A DNA stretch of 64,000 nt from JASHPR01 sp963808705 (GTDB lineage Bacteria; Actinomycetota; Actinomycetes; Streptosporangiales; Streptosporangiaceae): assembly GCA_963808705.1 (NCBI GenBank), contig CAWEHB010000009.1, positions 62,001 through 126,000 of the forward strand, read 5' to 3'. A program made the translations under genes and the position numbers. The notes beneath the pieces are model-generated. The model searched no databases. It had not been told where the DNA came from and was given only the letters and a program-made list of their open reading frames with translations. Each line of letters begins with the position of its first letter. Within the stretch, counting starts at the first letter, position 1. Positions 52,117-61,351 of the stretch are shown here, piece by piece.

Positions 52117-52887
52117 ATGCCGAGCGAGAAGGCGCGGCCGCTGCCGCCAGGACTTGACCTGCTGTGGGGGCGGCGCGGCGGCGGCCGCCGCGGGCCACGG
52201 CGCGGGCTGTCGGTCGACGAGATCGTCGAGGCTGCCGTCCGCCTCGCCGACGCCGAGGGACTGGACGGGGTGTCGATGGCCCGGGTCGCCGAGGAGCTCG
52301 GTTTCACCACCATGTCGCTGTACCGGTACGTGGCCGGCAAGGACGAGCTGCTGCAGCTGATGTGGAACGCCAGCGCGCAGGGCGCGGAAGACCTGGTGCT
52401 GGACGGCGAGGACTGGCGGTCCAGGCTGCGATGCTGGGCGCTGGTGCAGCGCGAGGCGATCGACCGGCACCCGTGGATCACCCAGATGCCGATGGCCGCG
52501 CCGCCGCTAGCGCCCAACTCCCTCACGTTCGTCGAACGCGGCCTTCAGGCCATGGACGGTACCGGCCTGGCAGACGCCGACAAGCTGCGGGTACTCGGCT
52601 TGCTCAGTTCCTACACCCTCAGCGAAGCCCGGATGGCTTACGACGCGGCCCGTGCCGTCGCGCAGGAGCAGGCCGCGGCCGCTGACGGCGCCGCGGCCGC
52701 ACCGCCCTGGAGCTTCGAGGCGCTGCTGCGAGAGCTGGTGGACGAGCCAGCATATCCGCGGCTGCACAAGATCGCCTGGTCGGCCGGCATCGGCGACAGC
52801 AGGTCCGGCTTCGATGAGCGGGCGGAGTTCATGTTCGGCGTCGAGATGATCCTTGACGGCGTCCAGGCGTTGATCGACCGAAGCTGA
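52117..52887 (+). CDS. TetR-family regulator with TetR_C_1 ligand domain
   Basis: 256 residues from ATG 52117. The helix-turn-helix reads MARVAEELGFTTMSLYRYVAGKDELL, preceded by a basic arm (GRRGGGRRGPRRG), and the rest is the actinobacterial TetR_C drug-binding fold. Divergent from the DrrAB-like exporter, fitting a drug-responsive repressor. Confidence 0.92.
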   Translation: MPSEKARPLPPGLDLLWGRRGGGRRGPRRGLSVDEIVEAAVRLADAEGLDGVSMARVAEELGFTTMSLYRYVAGKDELLQLMWNASAQGAEDLVLDGEDWRSRLRCWALVQREAIDRHPWITQMPMAAPPLAPNSLTFVERGLQAMDGTGLADADKLRVLGLLSSYTLSEARMAYDAARAVAQEQAAAADGAAAAPPWSFEALLRELVDEPAYPRLHKIAWSAGIGDSRSGFDERAEFMFGVEMILDGVQALIDRS

Positions 52888-53199
52888 TCCAGCGGCCGAG
52901 CCGATGACCGCGATCGGCGTTCTCCAGCCCCGCGGCCACAGGCGGGGAGCCAGCGGACAAAGAACTGGCTGTTCTGTGCCGCTCAGCCAACGCAAACAGG
53001 CCATCGGAGGACCGCACAAAATCACCTGTTCTGCGGCTCGGCGCTGTGCGGCGCGCCCGTAAGACACACAGATCGAGGTGGCTCACCGGGTTAGCGCCCG
53101 TGCGGTTACCACGGGCGGTCGCGCTGGGGTCCAGGACGTAATGACGCAAGTTGGTATCGTTCGGCTTGGCGGCGAGCAAAAGATGGGTGGAAGCGCGGG
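52888..53199. other. Non-coding stretch, no gene seen
   Basis: About 310 bp without a convincing frame, between the TetR gene and the DUF1707 gene. Confidence 0.5.
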
Positions 53200-53715
53200 A
53201 TGGCTGACCGGGAGCTGATGCGCGCCTCGGACGACGACCGGCAGCAGGCCGTCGACCGGCTACGTGCGGCCTTTGAGGACGGTCGGCTGAAAATGGAGGA
53301 GTTCACCGAGCGGGTGGGACTGGCCTACCAGGCAGTCACCTACGGCGACTTGGCCAAGCTGCACGCCGACCTGTCTCCTGCCCGCCCGGAGGCCGAGCCG
53401 CGGCTCGCCCCGGCCGCCGCTGCCTCGCCCGCCGTAACCGCTAAGCGCAGCGTCTTCGCTGACCTGCCGGCACCGCTGAAGGTGCTGTGGACGATATGGC
53501 TGGCCGCCGTGTCGGTCAACGTGGTGGTCTGGGTTCTGGTCGTGGGGACCAGCGGGCACTTCATCTACCTATGGCCAGTCTGGGTGGCCGGCCCGTATGG
53601 CGCCGCGTTGCTGGCCATTTCCGCGCCTGTGGTGCACAGCCGACGCAGCCGTCGGCCTGCGGCGCCACTCCCGCCCCCAGGTGAGGCTGACTCGCGGCGC
53701 CAGCTCGGCTCGTAG
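53200..53715 (+). CDS. DUF1707 membrane protein
   Basis: 171 residues from ATG 53200. The N-terminal DUF1707 motif MRASDDDRQQAVDRLRAAF and GRLKMEEFTERVG (about 7-45) is followed by a Pro/Ala linker and two membrane helices (IWLAAVSVNVVVWVLVVGT; FIYLWPVWVAGPYGAALLA) and a basic tail. DUF1707 is a SHOCT-like oligomerisation motif common in actinobacteria; role unknown. Confidence 0.9.
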   Translation: MADRELMRASDDDRQQAVDRLRAAFEDGRLKMEEFTERVGLAYQAVTYGDLAKLHADLSPARPEAEPRLAPAAAASPAVTAKRSVFADLPAPLKVLWTIWLAAVSVNVVVWVLVVGTSGHFIYLWPVWVAGPYGAALLAISAPVVHSRRSRRPAAPLPPPGEADSRRQLGS

Positions 53716-54469
53716 CGCTGATCATCTGCGAACTCGGGGCCATGCCGGCCTGGCTTCACGAGCGGCGTCGTGGCGCTGTGGTGCCGCCCGGTGACCCGTG
53801 TACCGGCGCAAACCAGGCGACCAGGCACCATCTACAGCCCTCATTTCGCCAGAGCAGACCGCCCTGTTCGGTGCGGGATTGGACTGTCAGGTAGCCAACT
53901 CGGCTCGCATCATTAGGCGGCTACGTGCGCGCATCTGATTCGACAACAGATCACCAACACAGGCTGTCGGGCCTACTGCCCATCGCATATTTATGCGGTG
54001 TCCCATCAGCCGGGCACGTCCGCCATTGCCGCCATGAGGTATGTCCGACATCCGAGATCCTCGAGCATCTGCAAGCGGTGGGTCCTGTCACGAGCTCGCG
54101 GACCTAGCCTCAACGCCGTCAGGCAGGGCCCGTTGGTGCTCGCAATGTCTGCGCAGCAGGCTTGCCCCGGTCACGGAGCGTGGTCAAGCCACCGTGGCAG
54201 GCCGCGCGTGTAACCGCCGTTATCTCCAGCCCGTTTCGGGGTGTCCTCGCTGTAAGCGCCGCGGGTGTTTTGTGTGCTTTTTGCTGCGTGCTGGACACGT
54301 TATCTGGACAGTGTCTCCGCCGCAGACGCCGTGCAAATCCTCTTGTCGCTGATGTTTTTCGAACTAAGCGGCTACTACGTGAACACTGTTCAGCTACATG
54401 TCCACGCCGCAGACGTCCTGGTCAGGCGCGGCATAGACAGGGAGGGCTCCAGATAACCGCCGATAGGTG
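53716..54469. other. Gene-poor debris upstream of the nSTAND1 remnant
   Basis: No convincing gene. Contains the 17-mer ggccgcgcgtgtaaccg at 54200-54216, which recurs at 62463-62479. Base composition dips below the local average near 54300-54420. Confidence 0.4.
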
Positions 54470-56319
54470 CGGGGAGCGCCGGGCGTTCATCGGCGCGCTG
54501 TGCGCGGCCGCAGGGACGACTGCGGCGGCGGCTCCCGTGCCCGGTGGTGGTGGCACGCTCCGGGGGCTGCACAGTTCGCGGGATGCGCCGGCGGTGGTGG
54601 TGATCGGGATACGGGCCGACTTCTACGCCCGCAGCGCCGCCTACCCCGAGCTGGTGCCCTACCTGGAGCACAGCCAGGTACTAGTCGGCCCGATGGACCA
54701 GGCCGGGCTGCGTGCGGCCATCGAGGGACCAGCGGCCTGGGCCGGGCTCGTCGTGGATGCTGGCCTGGTCGAAGTGCTGCTGGCTGACCTGGGGCTGCAT
54801 CCCCGCCCGGTCATCCCGCTAGCCTCCGCCCAGGCACCGGCCGAAACGGCCGTCCTGGAGGCGGGCAGCGGGCAGGCGTCACCGGACGGCGGCAGCTATG
54901 AGGCCGGCCTGCTGCCGCTGCTGGCCTACGCGCTGCAGCAGACCTGGCAGCACCGGGAGGGCCGGCGGCTGACCGTGGCCGCCTACCGGGCTACCGGCGG
55001 CATCGACGGGGCCGTCGCCCGCGCCGCCGAGGCCGTGTACGAAAGGTTCGACGACGACGGCAGGCAGGCCGCCCGTCGGCTGCTGCTGCGCCTGGTCAGC
55101 CTCGGCGAGGGCACCGCGGACACCCGGCGGCGGGTTACGGTGACCGAGCTGACCGGGACAGCCGAGCTGGCCGGGCCGGCGGACACCCCGCAGGCCGCTA
55201 CGGCCCGGACGGTGCTCACCGACCTGGTCCAGGCCCGCCTGCTGATCGCCGATACCGGCACCGACGGCAGGGACACCGTCGAGATCAGCCACGAGGCGCT
55301 CCTGTCGTCCTGGCCGAGGCTGCGCGAGTGGCTCAGCCAGGACCGCGCCGGCCAGCGGATCCACCGCGACCTGACCGAGGCTGCCCGCGCCTGGCAGGCC
55401 CGGGGCCGCGAGCCCAGCCACCTGTTCGGTGGTACCCGGCTGGCCGTGGCCCGCGAGTGGGCGGCCAGCCATGGACGGGACCTCAACGCTGACGAGCGTG
55501 CCTTCCTGACCGCCTGCCGGCAGCGCGAGCAACGTGCCACCCGACGGCGCCGGATCGCCGTCGCAGCCCTGGCCGTGCTCACGCTCGTGTCCGCCGGCAC
55601 TGCCCGGCCTTGCGGTCTATAGCAACACTCAGGCAGTGAGCGCACGCGACCAGGCCATCGCGAATCAGGTTGTCGCCTATGCAGAGCAGATGCAGAGTAC
55701 TGACCCGTCGCTGGCGGCCCAACTCGATCTCGTCGGCCGCCACCTGGGCCCGACCCCCGACTACGCTTCGCAACTAACTTCGCAACTACTCAACACAGCC
55801 AATATTCCGCTGTCGAACCCTCTGACCGGGCCCGCCGGCGGCGCCTCCTCAGTGGCGTTCAGCCCGGACGGGCACACCCTGGCCGTCGGCGGCGGCCTCG
55901 GCGGCGCGATCTGGCTGTGGAACGTCACCGACTCCGCCCGCGCCACCCAGATCGGGCACCTGCTGACCGGGCCCACCGGCAACGTCGACTCGGTGGCGTT
56001 CAGCCCGGACGGGCACACCCTGGCCGTCGCCGGCGGCGACGGCGGCGCGATCTGGCTGTGGAACATCACCGACCCCGCCCGCGCCACCCAGATCGGGCAG
56101 CCCCTGACCGGGCCCACCGCCGGCGTCGGCTCGGTGGCGTTCAGCCCGGACGGCCACACCCTGGCCGCCGTCGGCATCGGCACAATCCGGCTATGGGACC
56201 TCGACGTCGATCACGCCATCGACCGGATCTGTGCCACCACCAGCAACAACCTTACCCCGGAGCAGTGGGCCCGCTACATCCCCGAACTGCCGTACGATCC
56301 ACCATGCCGCCACCTCTAG
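54470..56319 (+). pseudogene. nSTAND1-WD40 NTPase, N-terminally truncated and frameshifted
   Basis: The remaining part begins within the nSTAND1 module (ERRAFIGALCAAAG, then VVVIGIRADFYARSAAYPEL), so effector and P-loop are lost. It runs on with EISHEALLSSWPRLREWL, and a membrane-like helix follows. Near 55605 the frame shifts, and the tail (SNTQAVSARDQAIANQVVAY) continues to three WD40 blades and the ending TPEQWARYIPELPYDPPC. Complete members are above 1200 residues with 7-14 blades. They are conflict or defence-type STAND NTPases. Confidence 0.88.
55852..56274 (+). repeat. 141-bp WD40-coding repeats, three copies
   Basis: Units start at gtggcgttcagcccggac, at 55852, 55993 and 56134, a strict 141-bp (47-codon) period, with units 1 and 2 near-identical. 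Such DNA-level identity implies recent unequal exchange within the WD40 array. Confidence 0.85.
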
Positions 56320-56829
56320 AGAACCGCCAGCGTCGGCGTCAGTCCCGGCACAGCACGATCCCCTTGCACCCGTATTCGCACGTCACGGCCGTCCTCAAGA
56401 TGCCGTAAATGGCCGTCGGCAAGAGCCGCGAAAGCGCAGAACTGGAAAATCTGGCGCGAGTCCCCAGCGCCTCGGTCGGCCTCGATAGCCGCAAATATTA
56501 AGCGTTCGGCTTGCCTGATAACGAAATGAAGCAGTCGAGTCAGCGATCATCGCAGCCATCAAACGTCGATTTAATATGTTAAGCGATGCATGAATATGCG
56601 TTCAGGCAACGCCCGCTATTCGCATGTGCGGGAGGGTCGGAGCTGAGCGCTGTTCGCGCCGGTTGGCGGGCACAGAATCCCGCCCACGGACGGGCGGCCT
56701 CTACATCGGCACTGAGCTGAGGGCCGCCCAGGCGGCTCGGCGAGCCCGCCCGTGATCAGACTCCGCCACAGTCAGCGATCAGCTGGCGAACGAGCATCAC
56801 CGCCATGGGACTAGCCGGGAACCCCGGTG

Positions 56830-56905
56830 ATTGGTGGTCCTCGCCCAGGCATCTGGCGACACGCTGCCTGAGAGCCTGGTGCGCGCCGCTATCGATCACC
56901 TATGA
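56830..56905 (+). pseudogene. C-terminal remnant of an AhpD-like gene
   Basis: The frame ending LPESLVRAAIDHL-stop matches the end of the complete gene at 59941-60537 (LPQEVREAVTYGRPVAIDHL). Only about 25 codons can be recognised. Confidence 0.55.
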
Positions 56906-56976
56906 CATTCGGTGGCTCGTAGATGACGAAAACACCATAAGCGCGCACCACGGCTGACCAGCGCGGCCGCGCGTTT
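56888..56976. repeat. Dispersed direct repeat, copy 1
   Basis: From gctatcgatcacctatgac onward this stretch matches 60520-60608 over about 89 bp with six or seven differences. It covers the end of an AhpD-like gene and its downstream DNA. The two copies bracket the LuxR-Kelch-DsrE-AhpD cluster. Confidence 0.85.
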
Positions 56977-57407
56977 GCCGGACGCAGCCGCCGAGTCAGG
57001 TTTCGGTGCCGGCAGCTGCCAACGTCAGGCCTCCCGCGTGTCTGGCCGTTCCTGGCTGCCGGCCGCAGGGCCGCAGCCCTGGAATTCCTTGATCACCTAG
57101 CCGGCTGGGTCACGGCGCTGGCCGGGACCGGGCAGGAGCCGGAACCGGATGAGCTGGCGTCTCCAGCCTGGCAGCCTGGCAGCCGGGCGACACGGCAGGC
57201 GGCGATCGCCGTCAGCACTGCCTCCTGGTGCTCGCGGCTGGCAGCTCCTTGTCCGGAGGCCGTGATGTATGAAATACAGCGCGGGCCGACTGTTTCCGCT
57301 GGACTTTAGCCGGGGACCGCTACGTCTCCAAAACACCAACGACGTCTTGAGCTCGTAATAACCGCGCCGACCCGCCGCGGCGGGCTGGGTAAAGTGACGG
57401 AGTGGTC

Positions 57408-58367
57408 TTATGTCGTTGATGGTTGTCGACGGCAGCCAGGAGCTATTGGGTGGCGGCGCTGGCCGCGGGGTGTGGCGGTCCCGGCCGCGGCGGTCGGTGG
57501 CATGGCGAGGGCGAGGGCGGCGGTGCGGGTGTGCACGCCGAGCTTGGTGAAGATGTTGCGCAGGTGCATGTGCACGGTGGTGATGGAGACGTGGAGCCGT
57601 GCTGCGATCTCGGCGTTGCGGTGCCCGGCAGCTACCAGGTGCAGCACTTCCCATTCCCGGCGGGTGAGGCTGGGGACGCCGGTCCGGCGGCGTTCGGCGT
57701 CTTGCCAGACGGCATGCAGGTGGGGTCGGAGCAGTTCAGCGGCGAGGCGTTCTCGTTCGGTGAAGTCGGGATCGGCCGGGCCGCGGATGAACAAGATCCG
57801 CCGGGCGTGCCCGGGCGGTGCTGGCAGCGGTACCAGCATCTCGTGCTCGGCGCCGATTGGCCGGGAAAAGTCCGCCCACATGGCCGTTGCATGCAGGGTG
57901 CGGCGGGAGTAGAAGTCGGACAGCTTGACCACGCTGCGCAGGTCACCGGTGCGTTCGGGGTAGCTGCAGAACAGGCAGTTCCAGAACTCGGCCCAGAACA
58001 CTCTCTCTATCGCCTCTATCTGGGCCGGAGAGGAGGGGGCATCGCTGACTTCCTGCTCTGTCAGGACCACCTGGTCGCGCACATCTAGTTCGCAGAAGGT
58101 GACGCTGGCAGACGGGATCAGCTTGGCCAGGGCATGCAGCACGGCGCTGGGCACGGCCTGGCCGGGTTCGTCGTCATACCCGGCGCGGACCACGTCGAGC
58201 AGCACGCGCAGGTCGCTCTCGCGCAGGGCCCGGTCGTTCGGCGTCAGCCCAGCCTCCCTCACAGTGCGCACCAGGGCGCCTGCCAGTTTTCGCGGGTGAT
58301 CCGCGCGTGACTCGTTCCCCGCGCATGCTGCAGGCCTCCTGGCCTGGATTCTCCCAAAGATTCTCAT
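57408..58367 (-). CDS. LuxR-family transcriptional regulator with GAF-like sensor part
   Basis: 319 residues. Residues about 50-240 resemble a GAF-type sensor (SASVTFCELDVRDQVVL; HEMLVPLPAPPGHARRILFI). The C-terminal HTH is SLTRREWEVLHLVAAGHRNA then TTVHMHLRNIFTKLGVHTRT. No receiver domain. Divergent from the Kelch/DsrE/AhpD-like genes and so a likely regulator of them. The signal is unknown; a cysteine pair (NCLFCSYPE) in the sensor part might be redox-active. Confidence 0.9.
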   Translation of the reverse strand: MRIFGRIQARRPAACAGNESRADHPRKLAGALVRTVREAGLTPNDRALRESDLRVLLDVVRAGYDDEPGQAVPSAVLHALAKLIPSASVTFCELDVRDQVVLTEQEVSDAPSSPAQIEAIERVFWAEFWNCLFCSYPERTGDLRSVVKLSDFYSRRTLHATAMWADFSRPIGAEHEMLVPLPAPPGHARRILFIRGPADPDFTERERLAAELLRPHLHAVWQDAERRRTGVPSLTRREWEVLHLVAAGHRNAEIAARLHVSITTVHMHLRNIFTKLGVHTRTAALALAMPPTAAAGTATPRGQRRHPIAPGCRRQPSTT

Positions 58368-58455
58368 TTTGGGGAATGGCGCCGCCCGCTGGGCCGGTGC
58401 GAGTGTGGCCTTCCCGGCACCCTCGCCGGCCCGCGTGGCGGGTCAGGAGGCCCTC

Positions 58456-59466
58456 ATGAGGCACAGGACAAGGCAGATCGCCAGGCGGGTGCCGCTGCTT
58501 GCGGTGCTAGCAGCGGTCATATCCTGGGCGCCCGCCAGTGCAGCCGCGGCGGGGTCCGTGACCGCGGGAACAGCCCAGGGGGCTGCGTGGCAGGCGCGGG
58601 CACCGCTACCGGTCGCGCAAGGCGGGCTTGCCACCGCCACCGTCGGCGGGCAGATCCTGGCCATCGGCGGGTTCTCCAGCAACTTCAACGCCGCCCTGCA
58701 CACCGTCCAGGCCTACAACCCTCGCACCAACAACTGGCAGACGCTCGCACCGATGCCGACCGCCCGGGGCGACCTGGCGGCGGCCGCGGCCGGCGGGCGG
58801 GTCTATGCGATTGGCGGCCTCGACTCGGCCGGCAATCCCATGGCCACGGTCGAGATCTACCGGGCCGCCAGCAATACCTGGACGGCCGGGACGCCACTGC
58901 CGGTGCCGCTGGGCGGTGATGCCGCCGTCGCCTTGGGAGACAAGGTCTATGTGTTCGGCGGGTATGACACCAGCGGCGCCGCGGTGGCCACCGTGGAGGT
59001 GTATGGCATCGACACCGGGACCTGGTCGCAGGCAGCGCCGATGCCGACCGCCCGGGGTCTGCTGCGGGTCACCGCCTCGCGCGGGCTGATCTACGCCATC
59101 GGCGGCGCCGACAGCAACGGTGACCCGGTCGCCGCGGTCGAGGTCTACCACCCGGCGGCCAACCGCTGGACCAAGGCACGCCCGCTGAGCGTCCCGCGGG
59201 AGGGCGCCGGGGTGGCCACCACCACCGACGGGCGGATCGTCGTGATCGGCGGCTGCTGCACCGCGGCCCACCGCTTCTACCAGACCGCGGAAATCTACCA
59301 GCCCCGGACCGGCCGGTGGCAGCCGTTTCCCGGGCTGCCCGTCCCCCGTGCCGGGCTGGCCGCAGCACCCGGGCCATGCCGGCTGATCTACGCCATCGCC
59401 GGATTCCAGGGCGAACCACCCAACACCCCCGCATCGCACCTGCTTGACGCGATCGGCGTGCGGTAG
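58456..59466 (+). CDS. Secreted Kelch-repeat beta-propeller protein
   Basis: 336 residues from ATG 58456 with GGAGG upstream. A signal peptide (RRVPLLAVLAAVISWAPASA, about 11-31) leads to about six Kelch blades with the GG and spaced Tyr/Trp marks: ILAIGGFSSN, VYAIGGLDSAG, VYVFGGYDTSG, IYAIGGADSNG, IVVIGGC. It has no catalytic residues that I can name; it could bind a ligand or glycan outside the cell. It heads a short plus-strand cluster. Confidence 0.9.
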   Translation: MRHRTRQIARRVPLLAVLAAVISWAPASAAAAGSVTAGTAQGAAWQARAPLPVAQGGLATATVGGQILAIGGFSSNFNAALHTVQAYNPRTNNWQTLAPMPTARGDLAAAAAGGRVYAIGGLDSAGNPMATVEIYRAASNTWTAGTPLPVPLGGDAAVALGDKVYVFGGYDTSGAAVATVEVYGIDTGTWSQAAPMPTARGLLRVTASRGLIYAIGGADSNGDPVAAVEVYHPAANRWTKARPLSVPREGAGVATTTDGRIVVIGGCCTAAHRFYQTAEIYQPRTGRWQPFPGLPVPRAGLAAAPGPCRLIYAIAGFQGEPPNTPASHLLDAIGVR

Positions 59467-59507
59467 ACGCACCCGCCCACCACACCTGACGAGAAAGAGG
59501 CACAGTC

Positions 59508-59873
59508 ATGGCAGGAAAGGCAGTGATCAGTCTCAGCACCGGCCTGGAAGACCCGGAGAAGGTGACCGTGGCGTTCCTGGTCGCGGTCGGCGCTGCCGAG
59601 TCAGGACGGCCGACCCTGATGTTCCAGGCCAAGGAAGCGGTCCGGCTCGCGCTCGACGGCGTGGCGGCAGGCGTCGCGTGCGAGGGCTGCCCGCCGCTAC
59701 AGGACCTGATCACCCGGTATGACAAAGCCGGCGGGAAGTACATGGTCTGCCCGGTCTGCTTCAACGCCAAGCAACTCGACAAGGGAAGCCTGCTGCCCAA
59801 CGCGGATCTGGCGGGCAGCGTCCAGCTGTGGGAATGGATCGGCGACGAGGGAGCAACAACCTTCAGCTACTGA
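59508..59873 (+). CDS. DsrE-family protein with two CxxC motifs
   Basis: 121 residues from ATG 59508. The DsrE fold opens GKAVISLSTGLEDPEKVTVA and carries FQAKEAVRLAL. It has CEGC and CPVC motifs (about residues 60 and 82), where sulfur-carrier DsrE proteins use cysteines to hold persulfides. Located 41 bp after the Kelch gene and 67 bp before the AhpD-like gene. A role in sulfur or redox relay is likely but inferred. Confidence 0.88.
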   Translation: MAGKAVISLSTGLEDPEKVTVAFLVAVGAAESGRPTLMFQAKEAVRLALDGVAAGVACEGCPPLQDLITRYDKAGGKYMVCPVCFNAKQLDKGSLLPNADLAGSVQLWEWIGDEGATTFSY

Positions 59874-59940
59874 GGCCTGCATCCGGGCCGAAATCAACGT
59901 GGTGGGCCACCTGACCGCAAACCCGAAGGAGCCGAACGCC

Positions 59941-60537
59941 ATGACCGGCAGCTTTCTCGACGAACCCCCGGTGTTCCCCCCTGTGCAGGCGCTATACGAC
60001 GAAGACCTCGCAGACGACGGCTACGTGTCGAACGGGTCTCGATTGTGGGCGCATCAGCCAGACAGCCTCAAGCGGCTGTTCGAGCTGATGTCCCAGGCCT
60101 TCAGGCCCAGCGGCATGAACTTCCGCCAGTGCGGGATCTTGGTGACCGCGGCTGCCTCGACCCTTGGTGACTCGTACTGTTCGCTGGCGTGGGGCGGGAA
60201 GCTGAGCCAAGCCTCGGGCGTCGCCATAGCGGCGGGGGTCCTGACTGGCAGCGACGCCGGGCTGACCGGCCAGGAGAAGGCCATGGCCGCCTGGGCCCGG
60301 AAGGTCGCCAGGGACCCGAACGCGACCACGCCCGCCGACATCCAGGCGCTCCGCGATTCCGGGCTCGATGACGGGCAGATCTTCGCCATCACCGCCTTCG
60401 TGGCCCTTCGCCTGGCGTTCTCCACCATCAACGACTCCCTCGGCGCCCAGCCCGACGCGCAACTCGCCCAGTCTCTGCCCCAGGAGGTCCGCGAGGCCGT
60501 TACGTACGGCCGACCTGTAGCTATCGATCACCTATGA
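59941..60537 (+). CDS. AhpD/carboxymuconolactone-decarboxylase-like protein
   Basis: 198 residues from ATG 59941 with AAGGAG. The all-helical AhpD fold is seen in SLKRLFELMSQAFRPSGMNF and the region AAASTLGDSYCSLAWGGKLS. Only the first Cys of the CxxC active site remains (CSLA), and the expected His is Lys or Ser, so classical alkylhydroperoxidase chemistry is doubtful. The C-terminus and downstream DNA are duplicated at 56888. Forms a probable unit with DsrE and Kelch genes. Confidence 0.82.
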   Translation: MTGSFLDEPPVFPPVQALYDEDLADDGYVSNGSRLWAHQPDSLKRLFELMSQAFRPSGMNFRQCGILVTAAASTLGDSYCSLAWGGKLSQASGVAIAAGVLTGSDAGLTGQEKAMAAWARKVARDPNATTPADIQALRDSGLDDGQIFAITAFVALRLAFSTINDSLGAQPDAQLAQSLPQEVREAVTYGRPVAIDHL

Positions 60538-60608
60538 CATTCGGTGGCCCGTACACGACGAAAACACCACAAGCGCGCACCACGGCTGACCAGCGCGACC
60601 GCGTGCGC
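60520..60608. repeat. Dispersed direct repeat, copy 2
   Basis: Partner of 56888-56976, offset 3632 bp. It begins in the last codons of the AhpD-like gene and extends 70 bp past its stop. Confidence 0.85.
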
Positions 60609-60748
60609 TGGACCAGCCGCTGGGTCAGGCTAGCAGTTCCAGCGCAGTCAGCCCCGGCCTGCCGCGCGGCGCCAGCCCGCGCCACAACCGGCAGCCGGCG
60701 GTGAGGCGGGAAGATGGGGTGTGTCCCCGTTACCGACGCCGAGGGCGG

Positions 60749-61003
60749 ATGGCAGTGGTGGATGGCTGGTGTTCGGTGCAGGAGCTGACGCGGCAGGGAT
60801 TCGCGCGTGCGCGGGTGGTGATGGCCAACGAGGCACATGGCGGCCTGGCGCGCTGCATCCGGACCCGTGATTTGGGTGTGCACATGATCGGGGCTGCTCA
60901 CCGGGCCGAGGTGTGGCGCCTGGCGATGGAGGCGCTGCCGCGGCCAGCGGACGGCACCCCCAGGGCCGATCCGGGCCGCCGCTGGGCGGTACGCCGGGCC
61001 TGA
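60749..61003 (+). CDS. Small frame resembling the start of a ChaN/Tiki-like protein, possibly truncated
   Basis: 84 residues from ATG 60749 (GAGGG upstream). VVMANEAHGGLARCIRTRDL and AHRAEVWRLAMEALPRP resemble the opening of proteins with a GExH-type motif (ChaN or erythromycin-esterase superfamily), which are normally over 200 residues. It ends soon after, so it may be a fragment. An opposing frame (60648-61013) is judged a shadow. Confidence 0.4.
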   Translation: MAVVDGWCSVQELTRQGFARARVVMANEAHGGLARCIRTRDLGVHMIGAAHRAEVWRLAMEALPRPADGTPRADPGRRWAVRRA

Positions 61004-61351
61004 CGCCGAGCACTCGCGAGGCGGTTGGCTGCCACTACGGCGTGCGCTGGTACCATCCTCGCGACACAGGCCGAGACGAGACGTTGCAGGTCAGGGCAGT
61101 ATCTGCTGAACGAGGCCGTCTCTCTGGTGAACCGCTCTCGATCATTGCGTGCCCGCTGCGCGCGCCTAGATCTTCACCGCAATCTGCGCAGATATGATCA
61201 TCTCGTGACAGGCTCGGACCGTTGCCCGGAGTGCGGCGCCCCCCCGTCGGCTGGTATCTGGAATCCTGGTCTGCCTCCTGTGCACCGCAGCAGTCCCATT
61301 TGATCACCCGTCGCACCCAGGCACCGCGCGCCGCTCCGCCCTCCACTCGGG
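61004..61351. other. Upstream region of the APH-like gene
   Basis: Holds a 32-codon GTG frame at 61205-61303, described separately, and an AT-richer tatgatcat at about 61192 that may be a -10. No other gene is seen. Confidence 0.4.
61205..61303 (+). CDS. Tiny ORF with CPxCG half zinc ribbon
   Basis: 32 codons: VTGSDRCPECGAPPSAG at the start then a proline-rich end. One CPxCG knuckle only. It may be a leaderless micro-ORF or the start of a degraded zinc-ribbon protein. Weak evidence. Confidence 0.25.
   Translation: MTGSDRCPECGAPPSAGIWNPGLPPVHRSSPI

Larger units (their letters stand above)
56320..57407. other. Gene-poor stretch with AT-richer island and a gene-tail copy
   Basis: No full gene. 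The stretch 56490-56640 is much richer in A/T (ttaatatgttaagcg) than the rest. A decayed copy of a gene end plus downstream DNA lies at 56830-56976 and is listed separately. Confidence 0.5.

Noticed and set aside
60648..61013. 121-codon minus frame
   Set aside because: Proline-rich shadow opposite a frame with better, family-like sequence.
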